A stretch of 64,000 nt of DNA, taken from the NCBI RefSeq assembly GCF_900163655.1, contig NZ_FWFG01000013.1:1-64000 (forward strand), read 5' to 3'. The notes under the pieces were generated by a model, which had not been told where the DNA came from, searched no databases, and saw nothing but the letters and a program-made list of their open reading frames with translations. This stretch comes from Brachybacterium nesterenkovii (GTDB lineage Bacteria; Actinomycetota; Actinomycetes; Actinomycetales; Dermabacteraceae). Positions 7,813 to 16,776 of the stretch are shown here, one piece after another (the stretch's first letter is position 1; every line of letters starts with the position of its first letter). Made by a program: the position numbers and the translations under genes.

Positions 7813-9231
7813 ATGGGCCCGTACATCATCGCGGCGATCGCCGCCCTCGCCGTCCTCGTCGTCGCGGCGGTCCTGTTCGGCATCATCCGCAGCTGGATCA
7901 AGGTCGCCCGGGCGGACGAGGCCCTCATCATCTCCGGCAAGCCGCAGAAGGAGGACGACGGCGAGACGTACTCGACCACCGTCGTCGTCAACGGCAAGGC
8001 CGTCGTCAACCCGATCTCCCAGCGCTACGAGGTCATCTCTCTGCGCTCGCGCCAGGTGGTCATGAAGGCCGAGGCGCAGTCCTCGGACAATGTGACGCTG
8101 CTGGTCAGCGCGGTCGCGCAGCTCAAGGTCGGCTCGGACCGGGCGCTCGTGCGCGCGGCCGCCGAGCGCTTCGCATCCCAGGACGAGGCCATCGAGCGCT
8201 TCACCCAGGACCAGCTCGAGGGCGCTCTGCGCGGCGTCATCGCCCAGCAGACGGTCACGAGCCTCATGCGGGATCGCAAGCAGTTCTCCGAGGAGATCAC
8301 CGGCTCGGTCAAGCCCGAGCTGCAGGAGCAGGGCCTGATCCTCGACTCCTTCCAGATCACGTCCATCACCGACAACGTCGGCTACATCGCCTCGCTCGGC
8401 GCCCCCGAGATCGAGGCCAAGCGCCAGAGCGCGGAGATCGCCCAGACGAACTCCGAGCGCGCGATCGCCCGGCAGCGCCTGGCCAACTCCGAGCAGAACC
8501 TCATCGAGCAGACCGCCTACGAGACCAACCAGGCCAAGGCGTCCTCCGAGGTCGGCCGCGAGCAGGCCGCGGCGGAGCAGGCGCGCAACCTCGCCTCCGA
8601 GCAGGCCCGCCAGGCCGTGCTGAACCAGCAGGCGGAGAACAAGCAGTCGCAGCTCGACGCCGACGTCAAGCGCGTCGCCGACGCCGAGCTGTACCGGCGC
8701 CAGCAGGCCGCCGAGGCCGAGGCCTTCGAGCAGTCGCGGCAGGCGAAGGCGCGCGCCGAGATCGCCGAGCAGGACGCGACCGCGACCCGTCTGCGGGCCG
8801 AGGCGGAGGCGGACAGCGTGCGCCTCGCGGGCGAGGCGAAGGCCGCCGCCATCAAGGCGGAGGCCGATGCCCTGCGGGAGAACCTCGACGCGGTGCTCGC
8901 CCAGCGGGCCCTCGAGATCCTGCCCGAGATCATGCGCGAGTTCTCCGCGAACTACGCCAGGATCGGTGGCATCACCGTGATCGGCGGCTCCGAGGCGAGC
9001 GCGGGGGCCCAGGTCGCTGGGGAGCCCGCCCTCGCGATGGCCGGCATGTTCGAGAGCGTGAAGGCGGCGACCGGCCTCGACCTCGCCTCCCTCATCCAGG
9101 GGCGCGCGACGGGCGAGGCGGCTGGCGCCGCGATGGGGCAGGCGATGACGGGCGACCGGCGCGAGCACCGGCACGCCGGCACGGCGCCTGACGGCGGCTC
9201 GATGGCTGACGGCGCCGGAGTGTCGGACTGA
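7813..9231 (+). CDS. SPFH/flotillin-family membrane protein
   Basis: About 472 residues. One N-terminal membrane segment (YIIAAIAALAVLVVAAVLFG, residues 4-23) is followed by an SPFH domain (about 35-215), then a long Ala/Glu/Gln/Arg-rich coiled coil (about 215-390, many AEAEA and EQAR blocks) and a Gly/Ala-rich tail. This is the flotillin/YuaF-partner architecture, in which such proteins oligomerise on the membrane to organise lipid-protein domains. No NfeD partner lies next to it. The frame is open from 7684, but the ATG at 7813 places the membrane anchor at the N-terminus; the GGAAGGAA upstream is a little far (about 13 nt). Confidence 0.88.
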   Translation: MGPYIIAAIAALAVLVVAAVLFGIIRSWIKVARADEALIISGKPQKEDDGETYSTTVVVNGKAVVNPISQRYEVISLRSRQVVMKAEAQSSDNVTLLVSAVAQLKVGSDRALVRAAAERFASQDEAIERFTQDQLEGALRGVIAQQTVTSLMRDRKQFSEEITGSVKPELQEQGLILDSFQITSITDNVGYIASLGAPEIEAKRQSAEIAQTNSERAIARQRLANSEQNLIEQTAYETNQAKASSEVGREQAAAEQARNLASEQARQAVLNQQAENKQSQLDADVKRVADAELYRRQQAAEAEAFEQSRQAKARAEIAEQDATATRLRAEAEADSVRLAGEAKAAAIKAEADALRENLDAVLAQRALEILPEIMREFSANYARIGGITVIGGSEASAGAQVAGEPALAMAGMFESVKAATGLDLASLIQGRATGEAAGAAMGQAMTGDRREHRHAGTAPDGGSMADGAGVSD

Positions 9232-9270
9232 CCGGACCTCTGCTGCGGGGCAGGTCCCCGCATACGACGA

Positions 9271-9310
9271 CGAGCGCCCCGCCGATCCGAGAGGACCGGC
9301 GGGGCGCTCG
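9271..9310. terminator. Bidirectional hairpin terminator
   Basis: A perfect 14-bp stem, CGAGCGCCCCGCCG at 9271-9284 with its complement at 9297-9310, and a 12-nt loop. It sits between the convergent SPFH gene and the truncated disulfide-reductase gene, so it can serve both. Confidence 0.8.
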
Positions 9311-9328
9311 ACTGCGTCGGGGTCTGCG

Positions 9329-10405
9329 TCAGCTGAAGTTGTACTCCGTGACGATGGGCTCGCGGCCCGTCGCCTGATCGGTGAAGTACTCGTTCTCGCT
9401 GATGCCCAGGTACGAGCCGGAGATGTTGACGGCGTTGGGCCGGCCCAGCTGGTGGAGGGCGCGGACCATGTTGTACGAGCGCTGCGCGGAGCGGCAGTGG
9501 ACGTACACCGGCTGATCCGTCGGGATCTCGTCGAGGCGGTCGCGGAACTGCGAGAGCGGGATGTTCACGGCGTTGGTGATGTGCCCGGCCTCCCACTCGC
9601 CCTCCTCGCGGGCGTCGATGATGAACGCGCCCTTCTCGGAGAGCTCGCGCACGGCGGTGACCGGGACCTGCTCGAGCTCGCCGTGCAGCAGGTTCAGGCC
9701 CACCAGCGCGGCATGGATGACGACGTCCTTGGCTGTCGAGTACGTGGGGGAGTAGCACAGCTCGAGGTCGCGGAGGTCCTCGAGGGTGCCGTCCATCATC
9801 AGCAGGGTCGCGATGACGTCCACGCGCTTGTCCGCCGCGCCCTTGCCCACGGCCTGTGCGCCGAGGATCCGCCCGGTGGGCTTCTCGAACAGGAGCTTGA
9901 AGAACAGCGGCTGGGAGTCGGGCATGAGGCTCACCGAGTCCTGGGGGATCACGTACACGACGTCCCAGTCCAGCGTCGAGCTGCGCAGCTGCTTCTCGTT
10001 CAGGCCGGTGGATGCGGCCGTGTAGTCGAAGACCTGCACGACGAAGGAGCAGATCACTCCGCGGTTGCGGTTGGGGCGGCCGTACATGTGGTCCGCGGCG
10101 GCGCGCGCCTGGCGCTGGGCCGGGCCGGCCGTGGCCAGCCGGGTGGGCGTGCCGAGCAGCTTGTGCCACACCTCGATGGCGTCGCCCACGGCGTAGATCG
10201 ACGGATCGGAGGGGCGGTAGTTCGCGTCGACCTTGATGCCGCCGGTCTCGCCGATCTCGAGGCCCGCCTCGACGGCCAGCTTCGTCTCCGGGCGCACGCC
10301 GATCGCCATGATCACGGCCTGCGCGGGGTTGGTCCTCCCGGACTTCAGCGTCACGCCGTCCCCGGCGATCGTGGCGACGGCGTCGCCGAGGATCAGGTCG
10401 ACGCC
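9329..10405 (-). pseudogene. CoA-disulfide reductase-like / rhodanese fusion, 5'-truncated
   Basis: The C-terminal two thirds of an FAD-dependent pyridine nucleotide-disulfide oxidoreductase. It contains VIMAIGVRPETKL, the FAD-binding YAVGDAIEV, the dimerisation domain, and a C-terminal rhodanese domain with the Cys loop VYVHCRSAQRS. Such enzymes (about 550 residues) reduce CoA disulfide or related persulfides. The N-terminal FAD domain, with its GxGxxG and redox cysteine, is absent. Homology fades on the minus strand after EGVDLILGDAVATIAGDG, at about 10400-10405, where ABC permease sequence begins on the other strand. The only available start (GTG at 10354) would give a 341-residue protein with no N-terminal domain, so I call a pseudogene. 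Confidence 0.8.
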
Positions 10406-10468
10406 CTCGACTGCGCCCTCGTGCTCCTGGGGCGCATCCTCGTTCCCTGGCAGGGGAGGTCCCGATGA
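10406..10468 (+). pseudogene. Last codons of an ABC permease (TauC/SsuC type), otherwise deleted
   Basis: In the frame ending at the TGA at 10466-10468 the residues are LDCALVLLGRILVPWQGRSR. A terminal amphipathic helix followed by (L/V)xPW(x)G(R/K) is how TauC/SsuC-type permeases end. The stop overlaps the ATG of the substrate-binding-protein gene (ATGA), the usual coupling inside such operons. Everything upstream in this frame is antisense to the reductase fragment. Short, so moderate confidence. Confidence 0.55.
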
Positions 10469-11330
10469 TCCGCCGCTCCCGCTCTCGAGTCCGCACGGCG
10501 CTGGCCCTGGCAGGCGCCGCGCTGCTCGCCGTCTCCGCCTGCACCACCGCCCAGGAGGAGCAGGCGCGGCTGAACGGCGAGGCCGCCGCCTGCCCGGTCG
10601 AGCCTGATCCCAGCGTCCGCGCGACCGTGCGCATCGGCTGGCAGGCGATCCCCACCGGAGATCTCATCGTCCAGGAGCGCCATCTCCTCGAGTCGTGCCT
10701 GCCGAGCGCGACGATCCAGTGGGTGCAGTTCGACGGGGGCGACGACGTGGTCCAGGCGTTCGGCTCCGGGAGCATCGACCTCGGCATCTCCGGCTCCTCC
10801 GCCGCCGTGACGGCCATGAGCCCGCCTCTCGAGCTGCCCGTGCGCCTGGTGTGGATCGCCGACGTCATCGGCGCCTCCGAGGCCCTCGTCTCCCGCGACC
10901 CGTCGATCACGAAGCTCGAGGACCTGCGCGGCAAGAAGGTCGCTGTGACCTTCGGGGCCACCCGACCTTCGACCTCATCTCGGCGCGCGCGGAGTTCGTC
11001 GAGGCCGAGCCCGCGTTCATGGAGATGTGGACGCGCCTGCAGGACCATGCCGCGACCGAGATCGCCGAGGACCCCGACGCGACCGCGGAGTCGATGGCCC
11101 AGATGCTCGGCACCGATCCCCAGACGGTCCGCGAGCAGATGACGGGTTACTCCTACCCCGACGCCGCCGCCCAGGCCGGGCCGGACTACTTCGGCGGCGG
11201 CGTGGCCGGGAGCCTGCACTCGACCGCGGGCTTCCTCGGCGAGGTCGGCCTGACGGGCGGCGCCTCCTCCGAGGAGCACTACGAGCAGATCGTCTACCCC
11301 GATGCGATCCAGGAGGTCGCCGCCTCATGA
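10465..11330 (+). pseudogene. ABC substrate-binding lipoprotein (TauA/SsuA type) with internal deletion
   Basis: The first frame encodes a lipoprotein signal (lipobox AVSAC, C26) and the N-terminal lobe: RIGWQAIPTGD, FGSGSIDLGISGSSA, then KLEDLRGKKVAVTFGAT at about residue 165. At about 10955-10965 the family continues in another frame with PTFDLISARAEFVE and runs to the stop at 11328-11330. The segment that normally joins these parts (roughly 55-65 residues of the second lobe) is missing and the frame changes. A ligand-binding protein of about 330 residues should result, so this copy cannot fold normally. A good ribosome site (GGGGAGG) precedes the ATG at 10465. The likely ligand class is taurine/alkanesulfonate or nitrate-like. 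Confidence 0.82.
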
Positions 11331-12142
11331 CCGAGAGCATCGCCGACGCAGGCGCCGCCACCGAGACCGGCCCCGGCGGCATCCGCATCGAGGACGTCAC
11401 GCACTCCTACCGATCCACCTCGGGGGACGCCGTCCTCGCGCTCGACGACGTCGACCTCACGATCCCCGAGGGCGAGTTCCTCTGCCTCGTCGGCCCCTCG
11501 GGCTGCGGCAAGTCCACGCTGCTGAACATGGTGGGCGGCTTCCTCGCCCCGAGCAGCGGACGGATCCTGCGCGGGGGAGCGCCCATCACGAGCCCCAGCG
11601 CCGAGATCGGCGTCGTGTTCCAGAGCGCACCGCTGTTCCCGTGGCTCACCGTGCGCCAGAACGTCGAGCTCGGCCCCCGCTACCGCCGCAGGCCCCGCGA
11701 GGAGAGGCGCCGCCTGGCCGACGAGCACCTCGAGATCGTGGGGCTGTCGGAGTTCGTCGACGCCCGCCCCTACGAGCTCCCCGGCGGGATGCGCCAGCGC
11801 TGCCAGATCGCGCGCGTGCTGGCCCACGAGCCCCAGGTGATCCTCATGGACGAGCCCTTCGGGGCGCTCGACACGATCACCCGCGAGCGCCTCCAGCTCG
11901 ACCTCCTGCGCATCCACCAGGCACGGCGCACCACCGTCCTGTTCATCACCCACGGCGTCGACGAGGCCGTGCTGCTGGGCGATCGCGTGGTGGTGATGAG
12001 CCCGCGACCGGGGCGCGTGGTCCTCGACATCGACGTCCCCCTCGCCCGGCACCGCGACGCCGACGAGGCCCGCGACCTGCGCTCGCGACCGGAGTTCATC
12101 GCCCTGCGCGACGAGACCGCGGCCGCCATCCAGCCCTCGTGA
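11327..12142 (+). CDS. ABC transporter ATP-binding protein (TauB/SsuB type)
   Basis: A 271-residue nucleotide-binding subunit. Walker A is GPSGCGKST, the Q-loop is VVFQSAPLFPW, Walker B is VILMDEPFGALD, and the H-loop is FITHGVDEA. The ABC signature reads ELPGGMRQR, with Pro where LSGGxRQR normally has Ser. The ATG overlaps the stop of the broken binding-protein gene (ATGA). No permease gene follows; a tRNA comes next. The frame is intact, but its partners are ruined, so it is probably an orphan unless it serves another importer. Confidence 0.85.
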   Translation: MTESIADAGAATETGPGGIRIEDVTHSYRSTSGDAVLALDDVDLTIPEGEFLCLVGPSGCGKSTLLNMVGGFLAPSSGRILRGGAPITSPSAEIGVVFQSAPLFPWLTVRQNVELGPRYRRRPREERRRLADEHLEIVGLSEFVDARPYELPGGMRQRCQIARVLAHEPQVILMDEPFGALDTITRERLQLDLLRIHQARRTTVLFITHGVDEAVLLGDRVVVMSPRPGRVVLDIDVPLARHRDADEARDLRSRPEFIALRDETAAAIQPS

Positions 12143-12230
12143 CCGGGCGTGACGTCACGCACACCGGGCCCGGACGGGCCGATCCGGTTGGCGCCCATCG
12201 CGGAAGTCTTGGTATCGTCGTTCAGGTTGA

Positions 12231-12303
12231 TCCCGCGTAGCTCAATCGGCAGAGCATTCGACTGTTAATCGAACGGTTACTGGTTCAAGTCCAGTCGCGG
12301 GAG
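12231..12303 (+). tRNA. tRNA-Asn (GTT)
   Basis: A 73-nt cloverleaf: acceptor TCCCGCG with CGCGGGA, D-arm AGCTCAATCGGCAGAGC, anticodon arm TTCGACTGTTAATCGAA (anticodon GTT), T-arm ending GTTCAAGTCC, discriminator G. No CCA is encoded. Confidence 0.96.
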
Positions 12304-12313
12304 CTCTCCGAAC

Positions 12314-12340
12314 GACGGCCCCGGCATCCCCGGGGCCGTC
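12314..12340 (+). terminator. Hairpin terminator after tRNA-Asn
   Basis: An 11-bp GC stem (GACGGCCCCGG at 12314-12324 with its complement at 12330-12340) and a 5-nt loop, starting 10 nt after the tRNA. There is no T-run. Confidence 0.6.
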
Positions 12341-12412
12341 GCCCGTTCCGGCCCGGAACGCCCGGGCTCCGTCCTGGGACTCCGATGCGAGACCCGCAGA
12401 ACCGAGGCACCG

Positions 12413-12910
12413 ATGAGCACCGCACCCGATGACACCTTCCCCATCCCCTCCCGCGTCCGCGAGGGCAGCGTGTGGGTCGACCGCACCGGGCGCCGCGAGC
12501 TCATCGGACGCACCGCGAGCGGGGTCGAGATCCCGATCGGGCAGGGCGAGGGACGCGTGACCCCCGGGGAGCTGCTGAAGCTCGCGCTCATCGGCTGCGC
12601 CGGGATGTCCAGCGACTTCACGATCTCCCGCCGTCTCGGCGAGGACTTCCCGATGCGCATCTACGCCCATGGCGTCTCCGATGAGCGCACCAACCGCTAC
12701 GAGACCATCGATGAGCAGATCCAGCTCGACCTCTCGGAGGTGTCCGAGGACGAGGCCGAGCAGCTCCGCCGCCTGATCCGCAGCGCGATCGGGGTGGGCT
12801 GCACGGTCGAGCGCACCCTCGCCGAGCCCCCGGAGATCGGCCACCAGATCGATCACGCTCCGGCATCCCGGCGCCTGGCGACCGCCGCGGACGAGGCGCC
12901 GCAGGCATGA
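12413..12910 (+). CDS. OsmC-family protein
   Basis: A 165-residue OsmC/Ohr-fold protein. The family cysteines are in [10 protein letters not shown] (about residue 62) and [11 protein letters not shown] (about 127), the two sites that form the peroxidatic pair in active members. The N-terminal strand block [16 protein letters not shown] is also typical. Members detoxify organic hydroperoxides, but the subgroup here is not certain. The ATG at 12413 follows a short spacer from the tRNA region; its stop overlaps the def ATG by 4 nt. Confidence 0.85.
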   Translation: MSTAPDDTFPIPSRVREGSVWVDRTGRRELIGRTASGVEIPIGQGEGRVTPGELLKLALIGCAGMSSDFTISRRLGEDFPMRIYAHGVSDERTNRYETIDEQIQLDLSEVSEDEAEQLRRLIRSAIGVGCTVERTLAEPPEIGHQIDHAPASRRLATAADEAPQA

Positions 12911-13392
12911 CCGAGCGCCCCATCCGGGTGATCGGCGACCCCGTTCTGCGCACCCCCTGCGAGCCGATCCGGGAGATCACCGACGGCGTGCGCACCCTCG
13001 TCGCCGACCTCCTGGAGACCGTCGACCACGAGGGCCGCGCCGGACTCGCCGCGAACCAGATCGGTGTGAGCCTGCGCGCCTTCGCCTGGCACCTCGAGGA
13101 CGAGGTCGGCTACATCCTCAACCCCGTCATCACCGACCTCTCGGAGGAGACGCAGGAGGACGACGAGGGCTGCCTGTCCGTCCCCGGCCTCTGGTACCCC
13201 CGGATGCGGGCGATGCGCGCCCGCTGCACGGGCACCGACCTCGAGGGGCGCGAGGTGGTCCTCGAGGGCGAGGAGATCGTCGCCCGCCTCATCCAGCACG
13301 AGGTCGGACACCTCGACGGGCACCTCTACGTCGACGGCCTCGAGCGCTCCGTGCGCAAGCGCGCGTTGCGGGACATCCGCGGGAGGTTCTAG
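12907..13392 (+). CDS. def: Peptide deformylase
   Basis: 161 residues; removes the N-formyl group from nascent proteins using a metal ion. All three family motifs are visible: GLAANQIG (about residues 52-59), EGCLSVPG (metal-binding Cys) and QHEVGHLDG (HExxH). In the last motif Gly stands where many deformylases have Asp (HExDH); the ligands themselves are kept. Translationally coupled to the OsmC gene. Confidence 0.93.
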   Translation: MTERPIRVIGDPVLRTPCEPIREITDGVRTLVADLLETVDHEGRAGLAANQIGVSLRAFAWHLEDEVGYILNPVITDLSEETQEDDEGCLSVPGLWYPRMRAMRARCTGTDLEGREVVLEGEEIVARLIQHEVGHLDGHLYVDGLERSVRKRALRDIRGRF

Positions 13393-13502
13393 TCTGGGCG
13401 ATGCACTGCCTGTGACCTGAGCCCTGGGCGCCGAAAGCTGAGCGCTGTGCCGGCACGACCGATTCGTTGGGGAAGACGCATCGGAAGACCGGAAGGGGCG
13501 TT

Positions 13503-14000
13503 ATGACCCAGGGAGTGCTCTACATCCACTCCGCGCCGCGGGCCCTCGCACCTCATATCGAATGGGCCGCCAGCGGAGTCCTCGGCGTGCCCGCGAAGCT
13601 CGTCTGGCGCGAGCAGCCCGTCGCACCGGGCCTCGTGCGCTCCGAGCTTTCCTGGCGCGGCCGCGAGGACACCGGCGCGCGCCTGGCCAGCGCCATCCGC
13701 GGCTGGGACGACGTGCGCTACGAGGTGGTCCAGGACGCGACCGCGCAGGCGGACGGCGCCCGCTGGAGCTGCACCCCGGAGCTGGGGATCTTCCACGCCG
13801 CGACCGACCACGCCGGCAACACGGTGCTGTCCGAGGACCACGTGCGGGGATGCATGGAGCGTGCCGCCGCCTCCCAGGACCCGCGGGCGCTGCAGAGGGA
13901 GCTCTCTCTCGCCCTCGGGGAGCCGTGGGACGAGGACCTCGAGATCTACCGCCACGCGGGCGAGGGTGTGCGCATGCGCTGGCTGCAGCGCGTCGTCTGA
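13503..14000 (+). CDS. DUF3145 family protein
   Basis: A 165-residue actinobacterial conserved protein of unknown function. It is recognisable by the start GVLYIHSAPRALAPHIEWA, the central RYEVVQDAT...GARWSCTPELGIFHA and the acidic end EPWDEDLEIYRHAGEGVRMRW. In actinobacteria this family commonly sits beside the fabD-fabH-acpP-fabF cluster, as it does here (convergent with fabF). The ATG at 13503 has a GGAAGGGGC stretch upstream. Confidence 0.88.
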   Translation: MTQGVLYIHSAPRALAPHIEWAASGVLGVPAKLVWREQPVAPGLVRSELSWRGREDTGARLASAIRGWDDVRYEVVQDATAQADGARWSCTPELGIFHAATDHAGNTVLSEDHVRGCMERAAASQDPRALQRELSLALGEPWDEDLEIYRHAGEGVRMRWLQRVV

Positions 14001-14033
14001 GCCCCGGGCCACCGGGCCGCGGGGCGAACGACG

Positions 14034-14065
14034 GAGCCCCGATCTCCTCTCGGGGATCGGGGCTC
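14034..14065. terminator. Bidirectional terminator between DUF3145 and fabF
   Basis: An 11-bp perfect stem, GAGCCCCGATC (14034-14044) with GATCGGGGCTC (14055-14065), and a 10-nt loop, in a convergent gap. Confidence 0.78.
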
Positions 14066-14088
14066 GCGTCCGTCCGGCCGCGGCGGCC

Positions 14089-15327
14089 TCAGGCGCTCGT
14101 GAACACCACGGTCACGTCGTGCCCGCCGAAGCCGAAGGCGTTGTTGATGACCGCGATGTCGCCGCCGGGCAGCTCCCGGGCCTTCCCCACCGCGATGTCG
14201 AGGGGCACCGCCGGGTCGAGGTTCTCGATGTTGATGGTCGGCGGTGCGATCCGGTGATGCGCCGCGAGCACGGAGAACAGGGACTCCAGCGCGCCGGCGC
14301 CGCCGAGCAGGTGCCCGGTCATCGACTTGGTCGAGGTCACCACGATGTGGTCGGTGTCGTCGCCCAGGGCGGAGCTGAGAGCCTCGAGCTCGCTGATGTC
14401 GCCCTTGGGGGTCGAGGTGCCGTGCGCGTTGACGTGCACCACGTCCGCGGCGGTGAGACCGGCATCGGCCATCGCCTCGGAGATGGCGCGGGCCTGGCCC
14501 TCCTGCGACGGCGCGGAGATGTGGTGGGCGTCCGAGGCCATGCCGCGCCCGGAGACGTACCCGTAGATGCGGGCGCCGCGGGCGCGCGCATGCTCCTCCG
14601 ACTCGAGCACGAGGATCGCGCAGCCCTCGCCGAGCACGAAGCCGTCGCGGTCGACGTCGTAGGGGCGCGAGGCGTGCTCCGGATCGTCCGTGCGGGTCGA
14701 CAGGGCGCGGATGTTCGCGAAGCCCGCCAGCGGCAGCGGGTGCACGCAGGCCTCGGTGCCTCCGGCGACGACGACGTCGGCACGGCCCGAGCGGATCATG
14801 TCGAACGCGTTCGCGACGGCCTCGGCACCGGACGCGCAGGCGGAGACGGGGGTGTGGGCGCCCGCCTTGGCGCCGAGCTCGAGCTCGATGTGCGCGCTCG
14901 AGGAGTTGGCCATGAGCATCGGCACGGTGAAGGGGTTGACGCGGCGGGCGCCGCGCTCGCGCACGACGTCCCACTGGTCGAGGATCGTCCACACGCCGCC
15001 GATGCCGGTGCCGACGACGACGCCCAGGCGCTCCCCGGGGACCTCGGGCGCGCCCGCGTCCTGCCAGGCCTCCCGCGCCGCGATCATCGCGTACTGGCCG
15101 CTCGGATCGAGCTTCTTGGCCTCCGGGCGCGACAGATGGTCGTACGGGTCGATCGGGACCGTGCAGGCGAAGTCGACGGCCAGGCCGTAGCGCTCGACCC
15201 AGTCGTTGTCGAGGGTGTGCGCGGTCGAGGTGCCGGCGAGGGCGGCCTCCCACGTGCTGGCGACGTCGCCGCCGAGGGGGTTCACGGTGCCGAGGCCGGT
15301 GACGGCGACGCGAGAGGGGACGGACAC
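14089..15327 (-). CDS. fabF: Beta-ketoacyl-ACP synthase II
   Basis: 412 residues from a GTG at 15325-15327, with GGAGG 9 nt upstream. The open frame extends to 15399, but that would add a nonhomologous leader. The enzyme condenses malonyl-ACP with acyl-ACP in chain elongation. The active-site Cys is in VSACASGAEA (C164); the two catalytic His are in NAHGTSTPKGD and the later MTGHLLGGAGALE. The glycine-rich C-terminus NNAFGFGGHD is complete. It is the last gene of the minus-strand fabD-fabH-acpP-fabF set. Confidence 0.95.
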   Translation of the reverse strand: MSVPSRVAVTGLGTVNPLGGDVASTWEAALAGTSTAHTLDNDWVERYGLAVDFACTVPIDPYDHLSRPEAKKLDPSGQYAMIAAREAWQDAGAPEVPGERLGVVVGTGIGGVWTILDQWDVVRERGARRVNPFTVPMLMANSSSAHIELELGAKAGAHTPVSACASGAEAVANAFDMIRSGRADVVVAGGTEACVHPLPLAGFANIRALSTRTDDPEHASRPYDVDRDGFVLGEGCAILVLESEEHARARGARIYGYVSGRGMASDAHHISAPSQEGQARAISEAMADAGLTAADVVHVNAHGTSTPKGDISELEALSSALGDDTDHIVVTSTKSMTGHLLGGAGALESLFSVLAAHHRIAPPTINIENLDPAVPLDIAVGKARELPGGDIAVINNAFGFGGHDVTVVFTSA

Positions 15328-15407
15328 TGCGGAGACCTCCGGTGAGGGGAGACGATCGGTGGATGCACGAGTGCCCGGGGCGCAGCGCGTCCCGGGCACT
15401 CGGAGGA

Positions 15408-15656
15408 TCAGGCCTGCGCGCCCGCGATGAACTTCACGGCGTCGCCGACGGTCGCGAGGTTCTTGACCTCCTCGTCGGGGATGCGCACGTCGAACTTCTC
15501 CTCGGCGTTGACGACGATCGTCATCATGGAGATCGAGTCGATGTCCAGGTCGTCGGTGAAGGACTTGTCCATCTGGACGTCCTCGGTCGCGACGCCGGTC
15601 TCCTCGTTGACGATCTCGGCGAGGCCCTCGAGGATCTCGTTCTCGGTGTTGGCCAT
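15408..15656 (-). CDS. acpP: Acyl carrier protein
   Basis: 82 residues, acidic, starting MANTENEILE at the ATG 15654-15656 behind an AAGGAG site; longer in-frame starts are unlikely. The phosphopantetheine serine is S41 in DLDIDSISM, i.e. DSI rather than the common DSL. It carries growing fatty acyl chains between FabD, FabH and FabF, whose genes flank it. Confidence 0.95.
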   Translation of the reverse strand: MANTENEILEGLAEIVNEETGVATEDVQMDKSFTDDLDIDSISMMTIVVNAEEKFDVRIPDEEVKNLATVGDAVKFIAGAQA

Positions 15657-15771
15657 GGGGTGCTCCTTATGAATGGCGGTCGATGGCTGGGGAAAGACTA
15701 CCCGGGGGCGGGCGCCCCGGGAGGGGAGGACCACGCGCGCGCGTCGAGCATCACGCGCGGCCCGGCGAGCC

Positions 15772-16773
15772 TCAGGGGAGGATCAGCACCTGGCCCGCGT
15801 ACACGAGCCCGGCGCCGAAGCCGATCTGCACGCAGACGTCGCCGCTCTTGGCCAGCCCCTCCTCCAGGAGGCGGTGCGTGGCGAGCGGGATCGACGCGGC
15901 GGACGTGTTGCCGGTCTGGGCGATGTCGCGCGCGATGACGACGGACTCGGGCAGCTTCAGCTGCTTGGCGAGCTCGTCGACGATCCGCATGTTCGCCTGG
16001 TGGGGGACGAACACGTCGATGTCCTCGACGGTCAGCCCGGCCTCGTCGAGGGCGCGGCGGATCACGTCGGCGGTGTGCCAGACGGCCCAGCGGAAGACGG
16101 TGCGCCCGTCCTGGCGCATCGTGGGCCACGGCTCCCGGCCGTCGCGGAAGTCGATGAGGGAGCCCGTCATGCGGATGGTCTCCCAGTTCTCGCCGTCGCT
16201 GCCCCAGATCGTCGGGCCGATCATCGGCTCCTCGGAGGCGGTGACGATCGCGGCGCCCGCGCCGTCGCCGAGCAGGAACGAGATGGACCGGTCGGTCGGG
16301 TCGATGTAGTCCGAGAGCTTCTCGGCTCCCATCACCAGGACGGTAGTCCCACCGCCGGAGCGGATGAGCGCGTCGGCCTGGCCGATCCCGTAGCAGAAGC
16401 CCGCGCAGGCGGCGGAGATGTCGTAGGCGATGACGTCGGGGCAGCCCAGCTGCCCGGCGAGCTTGGCCGCGAGCGACGGGGTGGCGTACGGGAACGACAC
16501 CGTCGAGACGATGATCGCGTCGAGCTGGGAGCCCTCGATCCCCGCGCGCTGCAGGGCGTCGCGGGCGGCCTCGAGCGCGAGATCCGCGATGGAGACGTCC
16601 GCGCTAGCGCGGCGGCGCGAGATGATCCCGGTGCGCTGGCGGATCCACTCGTCGGAGGAGTCGATGGGCCCGGCGATGTCGTCGTTGGTCACCTCGAGGT
16701 CGCCGCGGGCGGCGCCGTAGGCGAGGACCTTCGAGCCGGCCACGGTGGGGCGGGGGCGCAGGGTCACGGTCAT
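15772..16773 (-). CDS. fabH: Beta-ketoacyl-ACP synthase III
   Basis: 333 residues; starts fatty-acid synthesis by condensing an acyl-CoA primer with malonyl-ACP. The catalytic triad is visible: C123 in ISAACAGFCYG, His in VPHQANMRI, Asn in TGNTSAAS. The ATG follows the fabD stop by 3 nt (overlapping operon). Primer preference (branched or straight) cannot be read directly; actinobacteria usually favour branched primers. Confidence 0.95.
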   Translation of the reverse strand: MTVTLRPRPTVAGSKVLAYGAARGDLEVTNDDIAGPIDSSDEWIRQRTGIISRRRASADVSIADLALEAARDALQRAGIEGSQLDAIIVSTVSFPYATPSLAAKLAGQLGCPDVIAYDISAACAGFCYGIGQADALIRSGGGTTVLVMGAEKLSDYIDPTDRSISFLLGDGAGAAIVTASEEPMIGPTIWGSDGENWETIRMTGSLIDFRDGREPWPTMRQDGRTVFRWAVWHTADVIRRALDEAGLTVEDIDVFVPHQANMRIVDELAKQLKLPESVVIARDIAQTGNTSAASIPLATHRLLEEGLAKSGDVCVQIGFGAGLVYAGQVLILP

Positions 16774-16776
16774 GGG

